NCBI GenBank assembly: GCA_003696565.1
Contig: RFHA01000114.1
Location: forward strand, 1 to 62,733
From: Chloroflexota bacterium
GTDB taxonomy: Bacteria; Chloroflexota; Anaerolineae; Aggregatilineales; Phototrophicaceae
Length of the DNA: 62,733 nucleotides
Reading direction: 5' to 3'
This document shows, piece by piece, positions 1 to 9,174 of this stretch. Position numbers and translations under genes: made by a program. Below the pieces are notes generated by a model. That model did not search any database, was not told the DNA's origin, and was given only the letters and a program-made list of their open reading frames with translations. Positions within the stretch are counted from its first letter, which is position 1, and every line of letters begins with the position of its first letter.

Positions 1-63
1 CGCGCAGAGGCACCCCTTTGGTGCATAATCGCGTACACTAACTTCTTCAAATTGCGAACTGAC

Positions 64-92
64 ATTATAGCAATCCAGACACCCAGCGACAA
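64..92 (-). promoter_or_regulatory. sigma70-type promoter reading out of the left edge
   Basis: On the minus strand TTGTCG (87-92) and a perfect TATAAT (64-69) are separated by 17 bases. The start site would be near 57 and transcription would leave the window. The first 56 bases hold a short hairpin (GCACC/GGTGC) and no open frame I can support. The transcribed gene lies outside the window. Confidence 0.6.
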
Positions 93-99
93 GGGCGCA

Positions 100-633
100 T
101 TAAACCCCTAACTTTCGCGCAACAATCATTAAGGCTGTTGTGGTTTTACTATCACAAATCTCACCCGTTTCAATCAGCTTCAGTGCATCAGTCAGCGACA
201 TTGTCACCGTTTCAATAAACTCATCCGCATCCATCTCAAGTGATGAGGGCTTTAAATCAGTTGCCAAAAACAGGTGAATATATTCAGTGGTATAGCCTGG
301 TGCAACAAAAATACCACCTAATGATTCGAGCTTTCCAGGCTTAAAGCTAATTTCTTCCTGCAATTCACGTTCAGCACAGACCAATGGATCTTCACCTGGT
401 TCCAGCGTTCCAGCAGGAATTTCCAGCAGCACACGATCCGCCGCAATACGATACTGCCGCACCAGATGAATTGTCTGGTCAGCATCCAGTGGGACAATCG
501 CCACCGCCCCTGGATGCCTAACCAATTCTCGCTGGCTTGTGCTACCATCCGGGAGCATGACCTCATGTACATCAAGCTTAATAACTCGCCCCTCAAAAAT
601 ATGCTTTGTGGATGTAATTGTCTCGTTCATCAT
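100..633 (-). CDS. NUDIX hydrolase, ADP-ribose pyrophosphatase type
   Basis: This 177-aa protein has the ADP-ribose pyrophosphatase layout. An N-terminal beta domain carries the substrate loop, and a NUDIX box follows at about residues 75-97. The box reads G-x5-E-x7-RELQEE, so the metal-binding glutamates are intact. The usual Gly two residues after REUxEE is Ser. The family hydrolyses ADP-ribose or related nucleoside diphosphate sugars in the cytoplasm, and the exact substrate cannot be read from sequence. The start ATGATG overlaps the stop of the upstream LysM lipoprotein gene (ATGA), so the two are probably translationally coupled. Confidence 0.85.
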   Translation of the reverse strand: MMNETITSTKHIFEGRVIKLDVHEVMLPDGSTSQRELVRHPGAVAIVPLDADQTIHLVRQYRIAADRVLLEIPAGTLEPGEDPLVCAERELQEEISFKPGKLESLGGIFVAPGYTTEYIHLFLATDLKPSSLEMDADEFIETVTMSLTDALKLIETGEICDSKTTTALMIVARKLGV

Positions 634-1619
634 TGACTCGGCGGGATTGTGATTGTTGTTTCCATCAGGACGAAGTTAGGATCAGTAATAGACGGATTTG
701 CCGCTAAAATTTGATCCACCGTCACACCATAACGCAACGCAATTTCAAACAAGGTTTCTCCCTGGCGAATGGTATACTGCGTTCCGCCCACGATTGGCTG
801 TGTGGTGGTAGTGGTCGTAGTGGTACCACTAACGCTAGACGTTGTCGATACACCAGATGCAATTTGCGTGGGATCAGGCGTATTAGTCGATGTTGGCGGT
901 GGGAAAGTGCCTGTTGTTCCACATCCAGGGATTGTTAACCGCTGCCCGACAACAATCAATTGAATATTACTAATACCATTCACCCGTGCGATATCAGATA
1001 CTAATACACCATATCGCAGTGATAACCGATACAGATTGTCACCAGCACGGACTTCATGCACGCAATCTGCACCAAGCTGCACCGGTGCATTCGTAAAGGT
1101 TGGCGTAAAAATAGGTGTTACAAAAGGATCAACCGTCGGCGTAAACGTTGGCAAAGGCGTAACAGGACCTTGCGCTGTCAGTGTTAAGTTAAACACCCGT
1201 TGCGTTTCTGCGGCGATAATTTCTGTCGCTTGAGCAAATTGCGTTGCTTCCGCAGGGTTAGCAACAGGTTGCTGAAACGGCGTTTCAGTGGCAAATTGCA
1301 CTTGTTCTAAGCCGGGCTGAGCCTCATTATCCGTATTACTCGACTCCACCCCACTCGCATCTGCAACCTGGGCTTGTGCCTCAAAAGCCGTCGTTGGTTC
1401 TGGCGTGGAGGTGACAACTTGAACAATTGATGTCACAATAACTTCTGCCGGCTGTGTAATAATGAATGGTGTATTAGTCGGCAGTGTTGGGAATGGTGAC
1501 GGCGTAAAGGTTTCTGTATTACGTGGGGCAGCTCCCGGCGAATCAATTGGTTCGCTAGCAGACCTTAAACACCCTGCTGCTGCAAGTATTATAAATAATG
1601 CCGGCAAAAAATTTCTCAT
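630..1619 (-). CDS. LysM-domain lipoprotein
   Basis: A secreted lipoprotein of about 329 aa. An upstream in-frame ATG exists, but I chose the ATG at 1619 because AGGAG lies 7 bases before it and because it places a proper lipoprotein signal (LAAAGC lipobox) at the N-terminus. A long low-complexity Thr/Pro/Ser linker follows. Two LysM modules come next, one containing HEVRAGDNLYRLSLRYG and the last containing RQGETLFEIALRYG. LysM modules bind peptidoglycan-type glycans. No catalytic domain is visible, so it is probably a wall-binding surface protein. It is co-transcribed with the NUDIX gene. Confidence 0.8.
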   Translation of the reverse strand: MRNFLPALFIILAAAGCLRSASEPIDSPGAAPRNTETFTPSPFPTLPTNTPFIITQPAEVIVTSIVQVVTSTPEPTTAFEAQAQVADASGVESSNTDNEAQPGLEQVQFATETPFQQPVANPAEATQFAQATEIIAAETQRVFNLTLTAQGPVTPLPTFTPTVDPFVTPIFTPTFTNAPVQLGADCVHEVRAGDNLYRLSLRYGVLVSDIARVNGISNIQLIVVGQRLTIPGCGTTGTFPPPTSTNTPDPTQIASGVSTTSSVSGTTTTTTTTQPIVGGTQYTIRQGETLFEIALRYGVTVDQILAANPSITDPNFVLMETTITIPPSQ

Positions 1620-1651
1620 AAATTTGCTCCTAGCAAAACAAGCTCTCATAG

Positions 1652-1657
1652 ATTATA
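1652..1657 (-). promoter_or_regulatory. -10 element for the LysM lipoprotein gene
   Basis: TATAAT on the minus strand lies 33 bases before the chosen start of the LysM gene. I find no convincing -35 at 17 bases (TAGCCG). The call rests on the -10 alone. Confidence 0.4.
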
Positions 1658-1698
1658 CAGAATCTTGTGCGACACGGCTATGTTTGAGGATAAACCAC

Positions 1699-2322
1699 AT
1701 GATTGAAAATATTAAATGGCTTGGTCATGGTAGTTTTGTCATTGAAGGACCACCCATTATTTATATTGATCCCTGGCGTGTAGTGAAGCAAGTTTTTCAT
1801 CCTGATGTCATTCTCATCTCTCATGAGCATTATGATCATTTCTCCGTTGCAGATATTAGTAAAATTCGCGGACCAGAAACACGCATCATCAGCAACGAAA
1901 CCATCGCCGCACAACTTGATGGTGTCACAGTGTTACGTCCCTGGCAAAGTATAACTGTCGAACGTGCTAGCATCAAAGCTGTTCCTGCTTATTCGCTAAA
2001 TAGTCTGCAACATCCCAAAGAAGCCGGTGGTTTAGGTTTTGTCATTTCCCTTAACTTGTATGATATTTATTATGCTGGGGATACACAAATTATCCCTGAA
2101 ATGGAGCGAATTCAACCGGATATTGCCATCCTCCCTATTGACGACAACGGGACGTTAACAGTCGAGCAAGCAGCGCAGGTCGTCCGTAAAATGCGCCCGC
2201 GCTGGGTTATACCCAGTAATTGGGGAACAACAACCGAAGGGGCATCATCAATGGATGCCAAAACGCTACAAGAACTTGTTAGAGATTATGCAAAAGTAAT
2301 TATTCCAGAACAAACAAGATAG
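1699..2322 (+). CDS. metallo-beta-lactamase-fold metal-dependent hydrolase (UlaG/UPF0173-like)
   Basis: A cytoplasmic protein of about 207 aa. The MBL-fold signature SHEHYDHF (HxHxDH) is present, as is a later AGDT Asp motif. The N-terminal WLGHGSFVIE and YIDPW are typical of the UlaG/UPF0173 branch. The start at 1699 follows GAGGA by about 8 bases; the open frame extends further upstream but those codons overlap the divergent LysM gene. The substrate is unknown. The next gene begins 9 bases downstream, so they probably share a transcript. Confidence 0.8.
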   Translation: MIENIKWLGHGSFVIEGPPIIYIDPWRVVKQVFHPDVILISHEHYDHFSVADISKIRGPETRIISNETIAAQLDGVTVLRPWQSITVERASIKAVPAYSLNSLQHPKEAGGLGFVISLNLYDIYYAGDTQIIPEMERIQPDIAILPIDDNGTLTVEQAAQVVRKMRPRWVIPSNWGTTTEGASSMDAKTLQELVRDYAKVIIPEQTR

Positions 2323-2331
2323 GAAAATCAA

Positions 2332-4206
2332 ATGTTCAAACAACTATTTTTCATCTATTTTAGCCTGTTATCAATTTTTAGTGTAACACTAGCCCAACGT
2401 CCTGATGCGCCGACGTATGCTTTACCTGGTCAATATCCTGTTGGCACACGTGATTATATCATCGAAGATGATACACGCCCCCTAGATGTTACGATCTGGT
2501 ATCCCGCACAAACTACCGACGATCAAGCAACGCAATATCAAATGGGTTTAATTACAATACAAGGTCGTGCTATCCGTGATGCTCCTCCCCTCATAGATAA
2601 TGCACCTTATCCATTGGTGTTGTTTTCTCATGGTAACAGTGGCTATCGTTTTCAAAGCACATGGTTTGTAGAACATCTTGCGTCCTATGGTTTTATCGTC
2701 ATGGCGGTTGACCACCCTACCAACACCATCATGGATCTCGTACAAAATAGAGAGCAGTTTTCTCAAGATATTGCACCAAACTATATTTACCGCCCACAAG
2801 ACTTACTGAGAGTAATCAATTTTGCAGAGGAATTAAACACGGATGAAATGCTCGGCATAATTGACATAAATAACATCGCTGTTTCTGGTCATTCTTTTGG
2901 CGGATACACTGCATTAGCAGTTGGTGGCGCACGGTTAAATTTTGATCAGCTTGAAGAACGATGCAACACAACCACCGAAAACCCAGAACGACTATATAAT
3001 GTATGTTTCTTGCTTAATCAAGAACAGCAAATTGCCCAAACAGCCGGATATGACACCCCGCCACAAGGCACATGGGAAGCTATTAGTGATTCACGTGTTA
3101 AAGCCATCATCGCCTTTGCTCCATGGAACGGACAGATTCTTGACCAAACCACACTCAATAACCTAAACATTCCCACGTTAATCATGGTCGGCTCAGCTGA
3201 TCAAGTCACACCACCAGAACGAGATGCTTATGTTATTTATGACGAATTACTTCATGCGCCACGCATTCTAACTGTTTTTGACCACGCTGGGCACTATATT
3301 TTTGTGGATTCTTGTTTTGATTTAGCTATTCGTTTCGGCTTTTTTGGCAGTTGCTCTGATCCAGTGTGGGATATGGCACGAGTACATGACATCAGCAACC
3401 ACATCACAACCGCTTTCTTGTTGAGCGTATTTTATGGTGATGAAGCCGCACAGACAGCCCTCGATCCAACCAACAACCAGTACACTGGCATTTACTATGA
3501 GCAACAATTCCCTACTACATATGAAACACGTAGTCCACAAATACTTGATATATTACCTCATGATCCAAATGCTTTTACCCAGGGCTTGTTGCTTCATGAT
3601 AACATGCTCTATGAAAGCACCGGTTTATATGGTCAATCAACCTTAAGAAGAGTTGATCCAACAACTGGCGAGGTCGATCTGATGATTACAGTCAATGACA
3701 GTTACTTCGCAGAAGGCTTGGCTTTGGTCGATGATCGCCTTATTCAATTAACCTGGCGCGAAAACACAGCATTTGTGTATGATGTAAACACGTTTGAGCT
3801 GCTAGATCAATATACATATGACGGGGAGGGCTGGGGATTGTGCTACGATGGCGACTGGCTTTATATGAGCAATGGCAGTAGTGAGCTAACCCGCCGCGAC
3901 CCACAAACTTTTGAACCACTTGAAATTATCCCTGTTCACCTAGATGGGCAACCTGTATCAAATCTCAATGAGCTAGAATGTGTTGGAGAAAACATCTATG
4001 CCAATATCTGGCAGACAGATCAAATTATTCGGATTAACAAAACAACTGGGGTTGTCAACATGGTGATTGATGCCAGTGGTCTGCTCTTACCAGAGGAATA
4101 TGCTAACGCGGATGTGTTAAATGGAATTGCATATGACCCGGAAAACGACTGGTTTTATATCACAGGTAAGCTATGGAACAAGTTGTTCATTGTGCGGTTT
4201 GAATAA
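2332..4206 (+). CDS. secreted esterase (PAF-acetylhydrolase-like) fused to glutaminyl cyclase-like propeller
   Basis: This 624-aa protein begins with a signal peptide (about residues 1-21, ending LAQ). Residues about 25-395 are an alpha/beta hydrolase of the platelet-activating-factor acetylhydrolase/dienelactone hydrolase type. Visible features are LFSHGNSG (oxyanion region), GHSFGGYT (nucleophile elbow Ser), a late Asp region (MVGSADQ) and His in FDHAGHY. Residues about 400-624 match the plant-type glutaminyl-peptide cyclotransferase propeller (PHDPNAFTQGLLL, LNELECVGENIYANIW, LNGIAYDPEN). This second family converts N-terminal Gln to pyroglutamate. I know of no standard protein joining these two activities. 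The start follows AGGAAA. Confidence 0.8.
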   Translation: MFKQLFFIYFSLLSIFSVTLAQRPDAPTYALPGQYPVGTRDYIIEDDTRPLDVTIWYPAQTTDDQATQYQMGLITIQGRAIRDAPPLIDNAPYPLVLFSHGNSGYRFQSTWFVEHLASYGFIVMAVDHPTNTIMDLVQNREQFSQDIAPNYIYRPQDLLRVINFAEELNTDEMLGIIDINNIAVSGHSFGGYTALAVGGARLNFDQLEERCNTTTENPERLYNVCFLLNQEQQIAQTAGYDTPPQGTWEAISDSRVKAIIAFAPWNGQILDQTTLNNLNIPTLIMVGSADQVTPPERDAYVIYDELLHAPRILTVFDHAGHYIFVDSCFDLAIRFGFFGSCSDPVWDMARVHDISNHITTAFLLSVFYGDEAAQTALDPTNNQYTGIYYEQQFPTTYETRSPQILDILPHDPNAFTQGLLLHDNMLYESTGLYGQSTLRRVDPTTGEVDLMITVNDSYFAEGLALVDDRLIQLTWRENTAFVYDVNTFELLDQYTYDGEGWGLCYDGDWLYMSNGSSELTRRDPQTFEPLEIIPVHLDGQPVSNLNELECVGENIYANIWQTDQIIRINKTTGVVNMVIDASGLLLPEEYANADVLNGIAYDPENDWFYITGKLWNKLFIVRFE

Positions 4207-4210
4207 CTAA

Positions 4211-4251
4211 AATGGCGCGGTCAATGTCTGTGATCCGCGCCATTGTTTTTT
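4211..4251. terminator. bidirectional intrinsic terminator
   Basis: A perfect 10-bp stem (4211-4220 with 4235-4244) is flanked by a T-run on the plus side (4246-4251) and an A-run on the other side (4209-4212). It sits between the convergent esterase/cyclase gene and clpX and probably serves both. Confidence 0.85.
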
Positions 4252-5545
4252 ACGCTGCCGGGTAAAGCGTCCCGTCATCCCCCCACTCTAACTCTTTATC
4301 CGCATTGGTAAAGATATGGGGTGGGCGTAATCCATTGATGACATCAGCATCAATAACAACTTTACGAATATCATCACGCCCAGGGATTTCATACATAACA
4401 TCAAGTAAGCAGCTTTCAATAATTGAACGCAAACCACGCGCCCCTGTCTCACGCTTGATAGTCAATTCTGCTGCGGCATCTAATGCAGACTCTTCAAATA
4501 TCAGTTCTACATTGTCCAAGCTCAGCAAATATTGATATTGTTTGGTAAGCGCGTTCTTTGGCTCAACTAAAATCCGCTTAAGTGCTGCCTTATCCAGCGG
4601 GTCAATGCTGACCACAACAGGCAGTCGTCCCACTAATTCAGGGATCAAACCATGGTGCATCAAATCCTCAGGCGCAATTTTACGCAATAACGTTGCACGG
4701 TCAACCTCTGCACGAGAAGCACTTGCTCCAAACCCAATAGAGCTTTTTGTGCCAATGCGTTTACTAATCACATCTTCAATACCGTCGAACGTGCCACCAC
4801 AAATAAACAAAATATTGGTGGTGTCAATCTGTAAAAATTCCTGATGTGGATGTTTACGCCCACCCTGAGGTGGTACATTGGCTAATGTTCCCTCAATGAT
4901 CTTTAGCAGTGCCTGCTGCACACCTTCACCAGAAACATCGCGGGTAATTGATGGATTGTCATTAGACTTCCGTGCAATTTTGTCAATTTCGTCGATGTAG
5001 ATAATGCCTTTTTCCGCACGAGCAATATCACCATCTGCCGCTTGGATAAGACGCAGTAAAATATTTTCTACATCCTCACCAACATAGCCAGCTTCTGTTA
5101 AAGCAGTAGCATCTGCAATACAAAATGGCACATCTAAAATCCGCGCTAATGTTTGTGCCAACAGTGTTTTACCGCTGCCCGTGGGTCCTAAAATTAGGAT
5201 ATTGCTCTTTTGTAAATCAATATCCCCTGCACCTTTGCCAGATTGAATGCGTTTGTAATGATTATAGACCGCCACACTCAGAACACGTTTGGCGTGGTGC
5301 TGACCAACAACATACTCATTCAGATGTTCCATAATCTGGCGTGGCGAAAGCAGATTCTTGATCTCAAAATCATCGTCATAAGAATTGCTACGGGTTAAGT
5401 CTTCATCCAGCAGCAAGTTGTAGCACAACTCAACACAATAATTGCAGATGAAAACCCCATCCGGTCCGGCAATTAACCGCTCAACTTCATCATGATGACG
5501 ATTGCAAAATGAACAGCGATGTTCACCTGTTGACATATATCCCAC
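4250..5545 (-). CDS. clpX: ClpX, ATP-dependent unfoldase of the ClpXP protease
   Basis: A 431-aa AAA+ protein of normal length. The N-terminal zinc-binding domain has four cysteines (C11, C14, C34, C37). Walker A GPTGSGKT, the GYVG pore loop, Walker B IIYIDEID and the C-terminal sensor-2 domain ([11 protein letters not shown]) follow. It unfolds tagged substrates and feeds them to ClpP. The start is taken as a GTG overlapping the clpP stop (TAGTG), with AAGGGG ten bases before; an ATG three codons later is the alternative. It is last in the tig-clpP-clpX operon, so de novo folding and degradation genes are linked. Confidence 0.97.
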   Translation of the reverse strand: MGYMSTGEHRCSFCNRHHDEVERLIAGPDGVFICNYCVELCYNLLLDEDLTRSNSYDDDFEIKNLLSPRQIMEHLNEYVVGQHHAKRVLSVAVYNHYKRIQSGKGAGDIDLQKSNILILGPTGSGKTLLAQTLARILDVPFCIADATALTEAGYVGEDVENILLRLIQAADGDIARAEKGIIYIDEIDKIARKSNDNPSITRDVSGEGVQQALLKIIEGTLANVPPQGGRKHPHQEFLQIDTTNILFICGGTFDGIEDVISKRIGTKSSIGFGASASRAEVDRATLLRKIAPEDLMHHGLIPELVGRLPVVVSIDPLDKAALKRILVEPKNALTKQYQYLLSLDNVELIFEESALDAAAELTIKRETGARGLRSIIESCLLDVMYEIPGRDDIRKVVIDADVINGLRPPHIFTNADKELEWGDDGTLYPAA

Positions 5546-6150
5546 TAGCGTTTGTCCCCTTTCTCAATCTCCAGTACAGAATCAACCAAACCATATTCCA
5601 CAGCTTGTTTTGCACTGAAGTAAATATCGCGGTCAGTATCACGCTCAATCACTTCATAATCTTTGCCTGTGTGCTTTACAAAGATATTGTTTAGCAATTC
5701 CTTCAGGCGGACAATCTCATTTGCCTGAATAACAATATCAGAAGCCTGACCTTGCGCACCACCCAACGGTTGATGCATGTGGATGGTCGCGTTAGGCAAT
5801 GCGAACCGCTTTCCTCGTGTTCCTGCAGCTAATAATACGGTTCCAAAACTAGCGGTAATCCCAACCGCCGTTGTACTAACATCCGGGTTAATAGCCTGCA
5901 TAGTGTCATAAATCGCTAAGCCGGAATAAACGATACCGCCGGGGGAGTTGATATACATCTGGATCATGCGCTCAGCGTCTTCACGATCCAAAAATAACAG
6001 TTGTGCAACAATCAAATTCGCAACTTGGTCATTAATCCCTGACCCCATAAACACAATACGCTCTTTTAATAGCAGAGAATAAATATCATATGCACGCTCA
6101 CCACGGCTTCCCTGCTCAATCACCATTGGAATAACATTATGGAAATTCAT
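5545..6150 (-). CDS. clpP: ClpP, serine protease subunit
   Basis: 201 aa, normal for ClpP. The catalytic triad is visible: Ser in [10 protein letters not shown], His in ATIHMHQP, and Asp in [10 protein letters not shown]. The N-terminal [13 protein letters not shown] matches the family's processed N-terminus. The serine motif reads ASFG rather than the commoner ASMG, a conservative variation. It forms the degradation chamber used by ClpX, which starts on its stop codon. Confidence 0.97.
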   Translation of the reverse strand: MNFHNVIPMVIEQGSRGERAYDIYSLLLKERIVFMGSGINDQVANLIVAQLLFLDREDAERMIQMYINSPGGIVYSGLAIYDTMQAINPDVSTTAVGITASFGTVLLAAGTRGKRFALPNATIHMHQPLGGAQGQASDIVIQANEIVRLKELLNNIFVKHTGKDYEVIERDTDRDIYFSAKQAVEYGLVDSVLEIEKGDKR

Positions 6151-6234
6151 CGAATTCGGCGCAACAATTACGCCTTACTCCTTTCTTATTAAAGAACGGT
6201 GTTTTAACAATTCAAACACTCAAACGCAAGCAGC

Positions 6235-7734
6235 TCATTCCTGCTCTTGGTCACTCGCTTCGGTCTCGGTTTCTGCTGGTGTTTCTTGAAGAGAGACTTC
6301 TGCCTCTGATTGAACGTCCTCTTGAGATTGCTCAGCTTTTGGAGCAGGTATTTCCTCACCTTTAGCAATCGCAATAATGCGATCATATAACGCTTTTTGC
6401 AGCAAATTCTGCCGGATATTACTCCGCATACGCGGTGTATCAAATATCTGCCGGATTGTTTCTGCTTGTTCACCAAATTGAACAACCATTTCATCAATTT
6501 GTGCATCGATGTCTTCTTCTGGTACAGAAACATGTTCTTGCAGTAAGATTTCGCCCAGAGCTAATGACCGCTTGATATTAACTTCTGCTGCTTCACGATA
6601 ATCTGCACGAAGTTCTTCATTGGTCTTCTGCATTATATTAAGGAATTGTTCTAAAGATATGCCTTGCTGCTTTAGTCTTTCTTCCAATTCCTTCACCAAG
6701 TCATCAATGAAATCATCAACCATTGCCTCTGGATAAGTAAATTCAGAGATAGACACAATTTCGTCCATCACATTATTCAGGTATTCCTCATTCGCCCGTG
6801 ATTCCAATTCTTTCTGGAGAGTTTCACGGATTTTTTCACGCAGTTGTTCAAGCGAAAACGGACCATCTGGATCATCGGCAGAGACACGCTGAGCAAAATC
6901 ATCGTCTAATTCTGGCAATGTCACTGTCTTTACTTGATTGACAATAATATTAAACGCAATCTTACGTCCAGTAATGTCCGAGTACTGGTCATCATCGGGA
7001 ACAGTTAGCTCAAAATCGAGTTCATCTTCTGCCTTCGCACCAATGATCTGTTCCAAAAAACCTGGCATCACAGGATCATCATCTAAGTCAATATCACACA
7101 CAAAACCATGTTCGTGCATAAATGGCGCGCCTTTTTCTGGCTGTTTATCTGTACCCTCATCCGCATCTGCCTCAGTAAGTTGGGGCGGATCATCTGCGAA
7201 AGTAGCATGAACATCAAGCTCAACTTGATCGCCAGCCTCAGCAGCACCTTCCTTTACATCTACAACAGCATGTCTTTTACGCAGGTCTTCCAATGCCTTT
7301 TCTAGCATTTCATCGGTGACTTCCGGCACGCTGAATTCTTTACGAATGGCACGGTAATCCCCTAATTTAACGACAGGTTTTAATGGCACGCTGTAAATAA
7401 ATGTTGGCGCAGCAGCCTCTTCATCGAACTGAATATCATCAAAATTACCTGGACCATACGGTTCCACACCAGATTGCTCCAATGCTTCTCGATAAACAAC
7501 CTGGGTTAGGTCTTCGATTGCCTCATTGATGATATAGCTTTCAAAACCATTACGCACTAAAACAGAATAGGGTACTTTCCCCTTACGAAAGCCCCGAATA
7601 TTGACCTGCTTGGCAATTTTACGTGCAGCTTTTTGTTTTGCGTTTTCAAACCGCTCAGCGTCTAATTCAACAGTAAAGCGGGCTGTATGATTATCGAGGT
7701 GTTCAGTCTGGAACTTCAAGGCTATGTCCTTCAT
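6235..7734 (-). CDS. tig: trigger factor, ribosome-associated chaperone
   Basis: 499 aa, longer than the usual 430-450. The N-terminal ribosome-binding domain carries the docking signature (GFRKGKVP). The FKBP-like PPIase domain follows and contains an acidic insertion of roughly 40 residues (around DDPPQLTEADADEGTDKQ). The C-terminal chaperone arms come next, then a Glu/Gln-rich acidic tail of about 40 residues. It binds nascent chains at the ribosome exit tunnel. The ATG lies only 7 bases after a TATAAT, so the mRNA may be leaderless. It is first in the tig-clpP-clpX operon. Confidence 0.95.
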   Translation of the reverse strand: MKDIALKFQTEHLDNHTARFTVELDAERFENAKQKAARKIAKQVNIRGFRKGKVPYSVLVRNGFESYIINEAIEDLTQVVYREALEQSGVEPYGPGNFDDIQFDEEAAAPTFIYSVPLKPVVKLGDYRAIRKEFSVPEVTDEMLEKALEDLRKRHAVVDVKEGAAEAGDQVELDVHATFADDPPQLTEADADEGTDKQPEKGAPFMHEHGFVCDIDLDDDPVMPGFLEQIIGAKAEDELDFELTVPDDDQYSDITGRKIAFNIIVNQVKTVTLPELDDDFAQRVSADDPDGPFSLEQLREKIRETLQKELESRANEEYLNNVMDEIVSISEFTYPEAMVDDFIDDLVKELEERLKQQGISLEQFLNIMQKTNEELRADYREAAEVNIKRSLALGEILLQEHVSVPEEDIDAQIDEMVVQFGEQAETIRQIFDTPRMRSNIRQNLLQKALYDRIIAIAKGEEIPAPKAEQSQEDVQSEAEVSLQETPAETETEASDQEQE

Positions 7735-7738
7735 CTAA

Positions 7739-7747
7739 CACATTATA
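7739..7747 (-). promoter_or_regulatory. extended -10 promoter of tig
   Basis: On the minus strand TGTTATAAT gives an extended -10 (TGnTATAAT, TATAAT at 7742-7747). No -35 fits at 17 bases. The start site predicted 7-8 bases downstream coincides with the tig ATG at 7734. Confidence 0.6.
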
Positions 7748-7798
7748 ACACTGGGTTCATGAGTGGTGGTGTAAATGTTTTATCAGAAATATGTAATA

Positions 7799-7820
7799 CA
7801 AGGCGCAGAGGTGCGCCTTG
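7799..7820 (-). terminator. hairpin downstream of tRNA-Leu
   Basis: A perfect 9-bp inverted repeat (7799-7807 with 7812-7820) with a 4-base loop starts 6 bases after the tRNA 3' end. The tail on the minus strand is AT-rich but lacks a clean U-run. It is probably a terminator or processing structure. Confidence 0.55.
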
Positions 7821-7825
7821 TAATT

Positions 7826-7907
7826 TGGGGAAGGAGGGACTCGAACCCTCACCTCGTAGGAGACATGATCCTAAGTCATGCGCGTCTGCCAATTCCGCCA
7901 CTCCCCC
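7826..7907 (-). tRNA. tRNA-Leu (anticodon TAG)
   Basis: An 82-nt gene. The acceptor stem GGGGGAG pairs with CTTCCCC and the discriminator is A. The D arm contains AATTGGCAGAC. The anticodon stem CATGA/TCATG holds the loop CTTAGGA (anticodon TAG, reading CUA and probably other CUN codons). A class II variable arm CCTACGAGG and the T arm GAGGG-TTCGAGT-CCCTC follow. CCA is not encoded. Confidence 0.95.
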
Positions 7908-7955
7908 GTAGCCGCTTCATTATAGACAAGAGACCTCATTTGAACAAGGGTGTCT

Positions 7956-8516
7956 CTACTCAATTTCAACCCGCGAAATCGCATTAAGATCAACTGTCGC
8001 CACCTGATCCAGCAAACTAGTAATGACCAATTGTGCAAAACGAAACAATGCTTGCATTTGTTGCATACGCTCTAAATAAAGTTCTGCGTGTTTGCGGTCA
8101 TCATCATCCATGTTTTGCATCACATCAGACAACAGTTGCGTGTTTTCATCCATGACATGCAACGCACGCTCTACATCGCGCATTTCTCGTCCGCTCAGGA
8201 TGTTGGTGATAATCTGAATAAAATCAGTCTCAGCTTCATAATATTTACGTCGTCCGCTTTTGCCCCGCATCCACACCTGACGTACCATACCCATATGCTC
8301 TAAGGTACGCAGGTTCATGCTCACACTAGCCTTAGAAATACTCAACCGCTCCATCAAATCATCCAATGAAAGCGGTTCAGCACTCATCAGCAAAGCGGCA
8401 TACAGTTGTCCCATCAATTTATTAAAACCAAAATAATCAGAAAGCTTCCCTAGCCCATCCAACATGCTATCATGGACCATCTGTAAAGCTTCTTTTGGTT
8501 TTATATCATTCGTCAT
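7956..8516 (-). CDS. GbsR/MarR-family transcriptional regulator
   Basis: A 186-aa cytoplasmic DNA-binding protein. A winged helix occupies about residues 35-100 (LSLDDLMERLSISKASVSMNLRTLEHMG is a typical HTH and recognition helix region). A helical region rich in Met/Asp follows (about 105-170), probably for dimerisation. It resembles the GbsR branch of the MarR superfamily, which regulates osmoprotectant or efflux genes in other bacteria; its targets here are not evident. It lies 20 bases downstream of the uncharacterised gene at 8537-9103 and probably shares its transcript. Confidence 0.75.
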   Translation of the reverse strand: MTNDIKPKEALQMVHDSMLDGLGKLSDYFGFNKLMGQLYAALLMSAEPLSLDDLMERLSISKASVSMNLRTLEHMGMVRQVWMRGKSGRRKYYEAETDFIQIITNILSGREMRDVERALHVMDENTQLLSDVMQNMDDDDRKHAELYLERMQQMQALFRFAQLVITSLLDQVATVDLNAISRVEIE

Positions 8517-8536
8517 AAAGTCCCCAAACGTTTTAA

Positions 8537-9103
8537 TTACCTACGTGTTGTTTCAACAAATGCCACCACCGTCTTTTGGAACATATCAGGAGCTTTAGCA
8601 ATAAGCAGATGACGCGCTTTTTCGGCATCATCAAATTTATAAAATGCCATGCCTTTACTTGCCCAAAGCACAACAAAGTCATCACGGATCCGTGCCATAA
8701 ATTCATCCGCTAATTGCAAATCATTTAGGCAGTTGTTCACCGCTTTCAAATGACTCCCTGGTAACACAGTATTCAAATAATAAGAACGTGTCCGGTTGCG
8801 CTCCCACTCAGTCAGTCCATCCAATAATCGGCGTTCCGGCAAGGGACAAAGCCAGACATAATCTTTATCATATGCCTCCACTAAGCCGGCAACTTGAAGT
8901 TGATGCAACTCATAATCCGTAATTGAAGCACCAAAATCTCGCTTCTGATAAATTCGATAGTGTCCGGTTTCTAATTCTTGTACGCGGTTATCGCTCCAAC
9001 GGACAACAAATGTACCATCTAGCAACACAAACACACGTGAACGTGGCACAGCGTCATGATCTTCTAGCTCGTTTTCACCCACTATTCGTATACCAATCGT
9101 CAA
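8537..9103 (-). CDS. uncharacterised 188-aa protein
   Basis: I do not recognise this protein. It is soluble and rich in charged and aromatic residues, with no signal peptide or membrane segment. Residues about 20-60 (FVLLDGTFVVRWSDNRVQEL) look like a small beta-rich domain. A part predicted to be mainly helical follows. The start codon is TTG at 9103 with a poor ribosome site; a GTG seven codons later is the alternative. It is probably co-transcribed with the GbsR-type regulator downstream and is divergent from the PA14 gene. Confidence 0.6.
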   Translation of the reverse strand: MTIGIRIVGENELEDHDAVPRSRVFVLLDGTFVVRWSDNRVQELETGHYRIYQKRDFGASITDYELHQLQVAGLVEAYDKDYVWLCPLPERRLLDGLTEWERNRTRSYYLNTVLPGSHLKAVNNCLNDLQLADEFMARIRDDFVVLWASKGMAFYKFDDAEKARHLLIAKAPDMFQKTVVAFVETTRR

Positions 9104-9174
9104 GCTCTGATATGATTAAAACATTTAGAATTTATTATATAACAGAGTCAATCATCTAAGAAAGGAGCATGCAC

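Noticed and set aside
630-1619. Thr/Pro-rich segment as a tandem repeat element
   Set aside because: It is a low-complexity linker typical of secreted proteins here, not a mobile or regulatory repeat.
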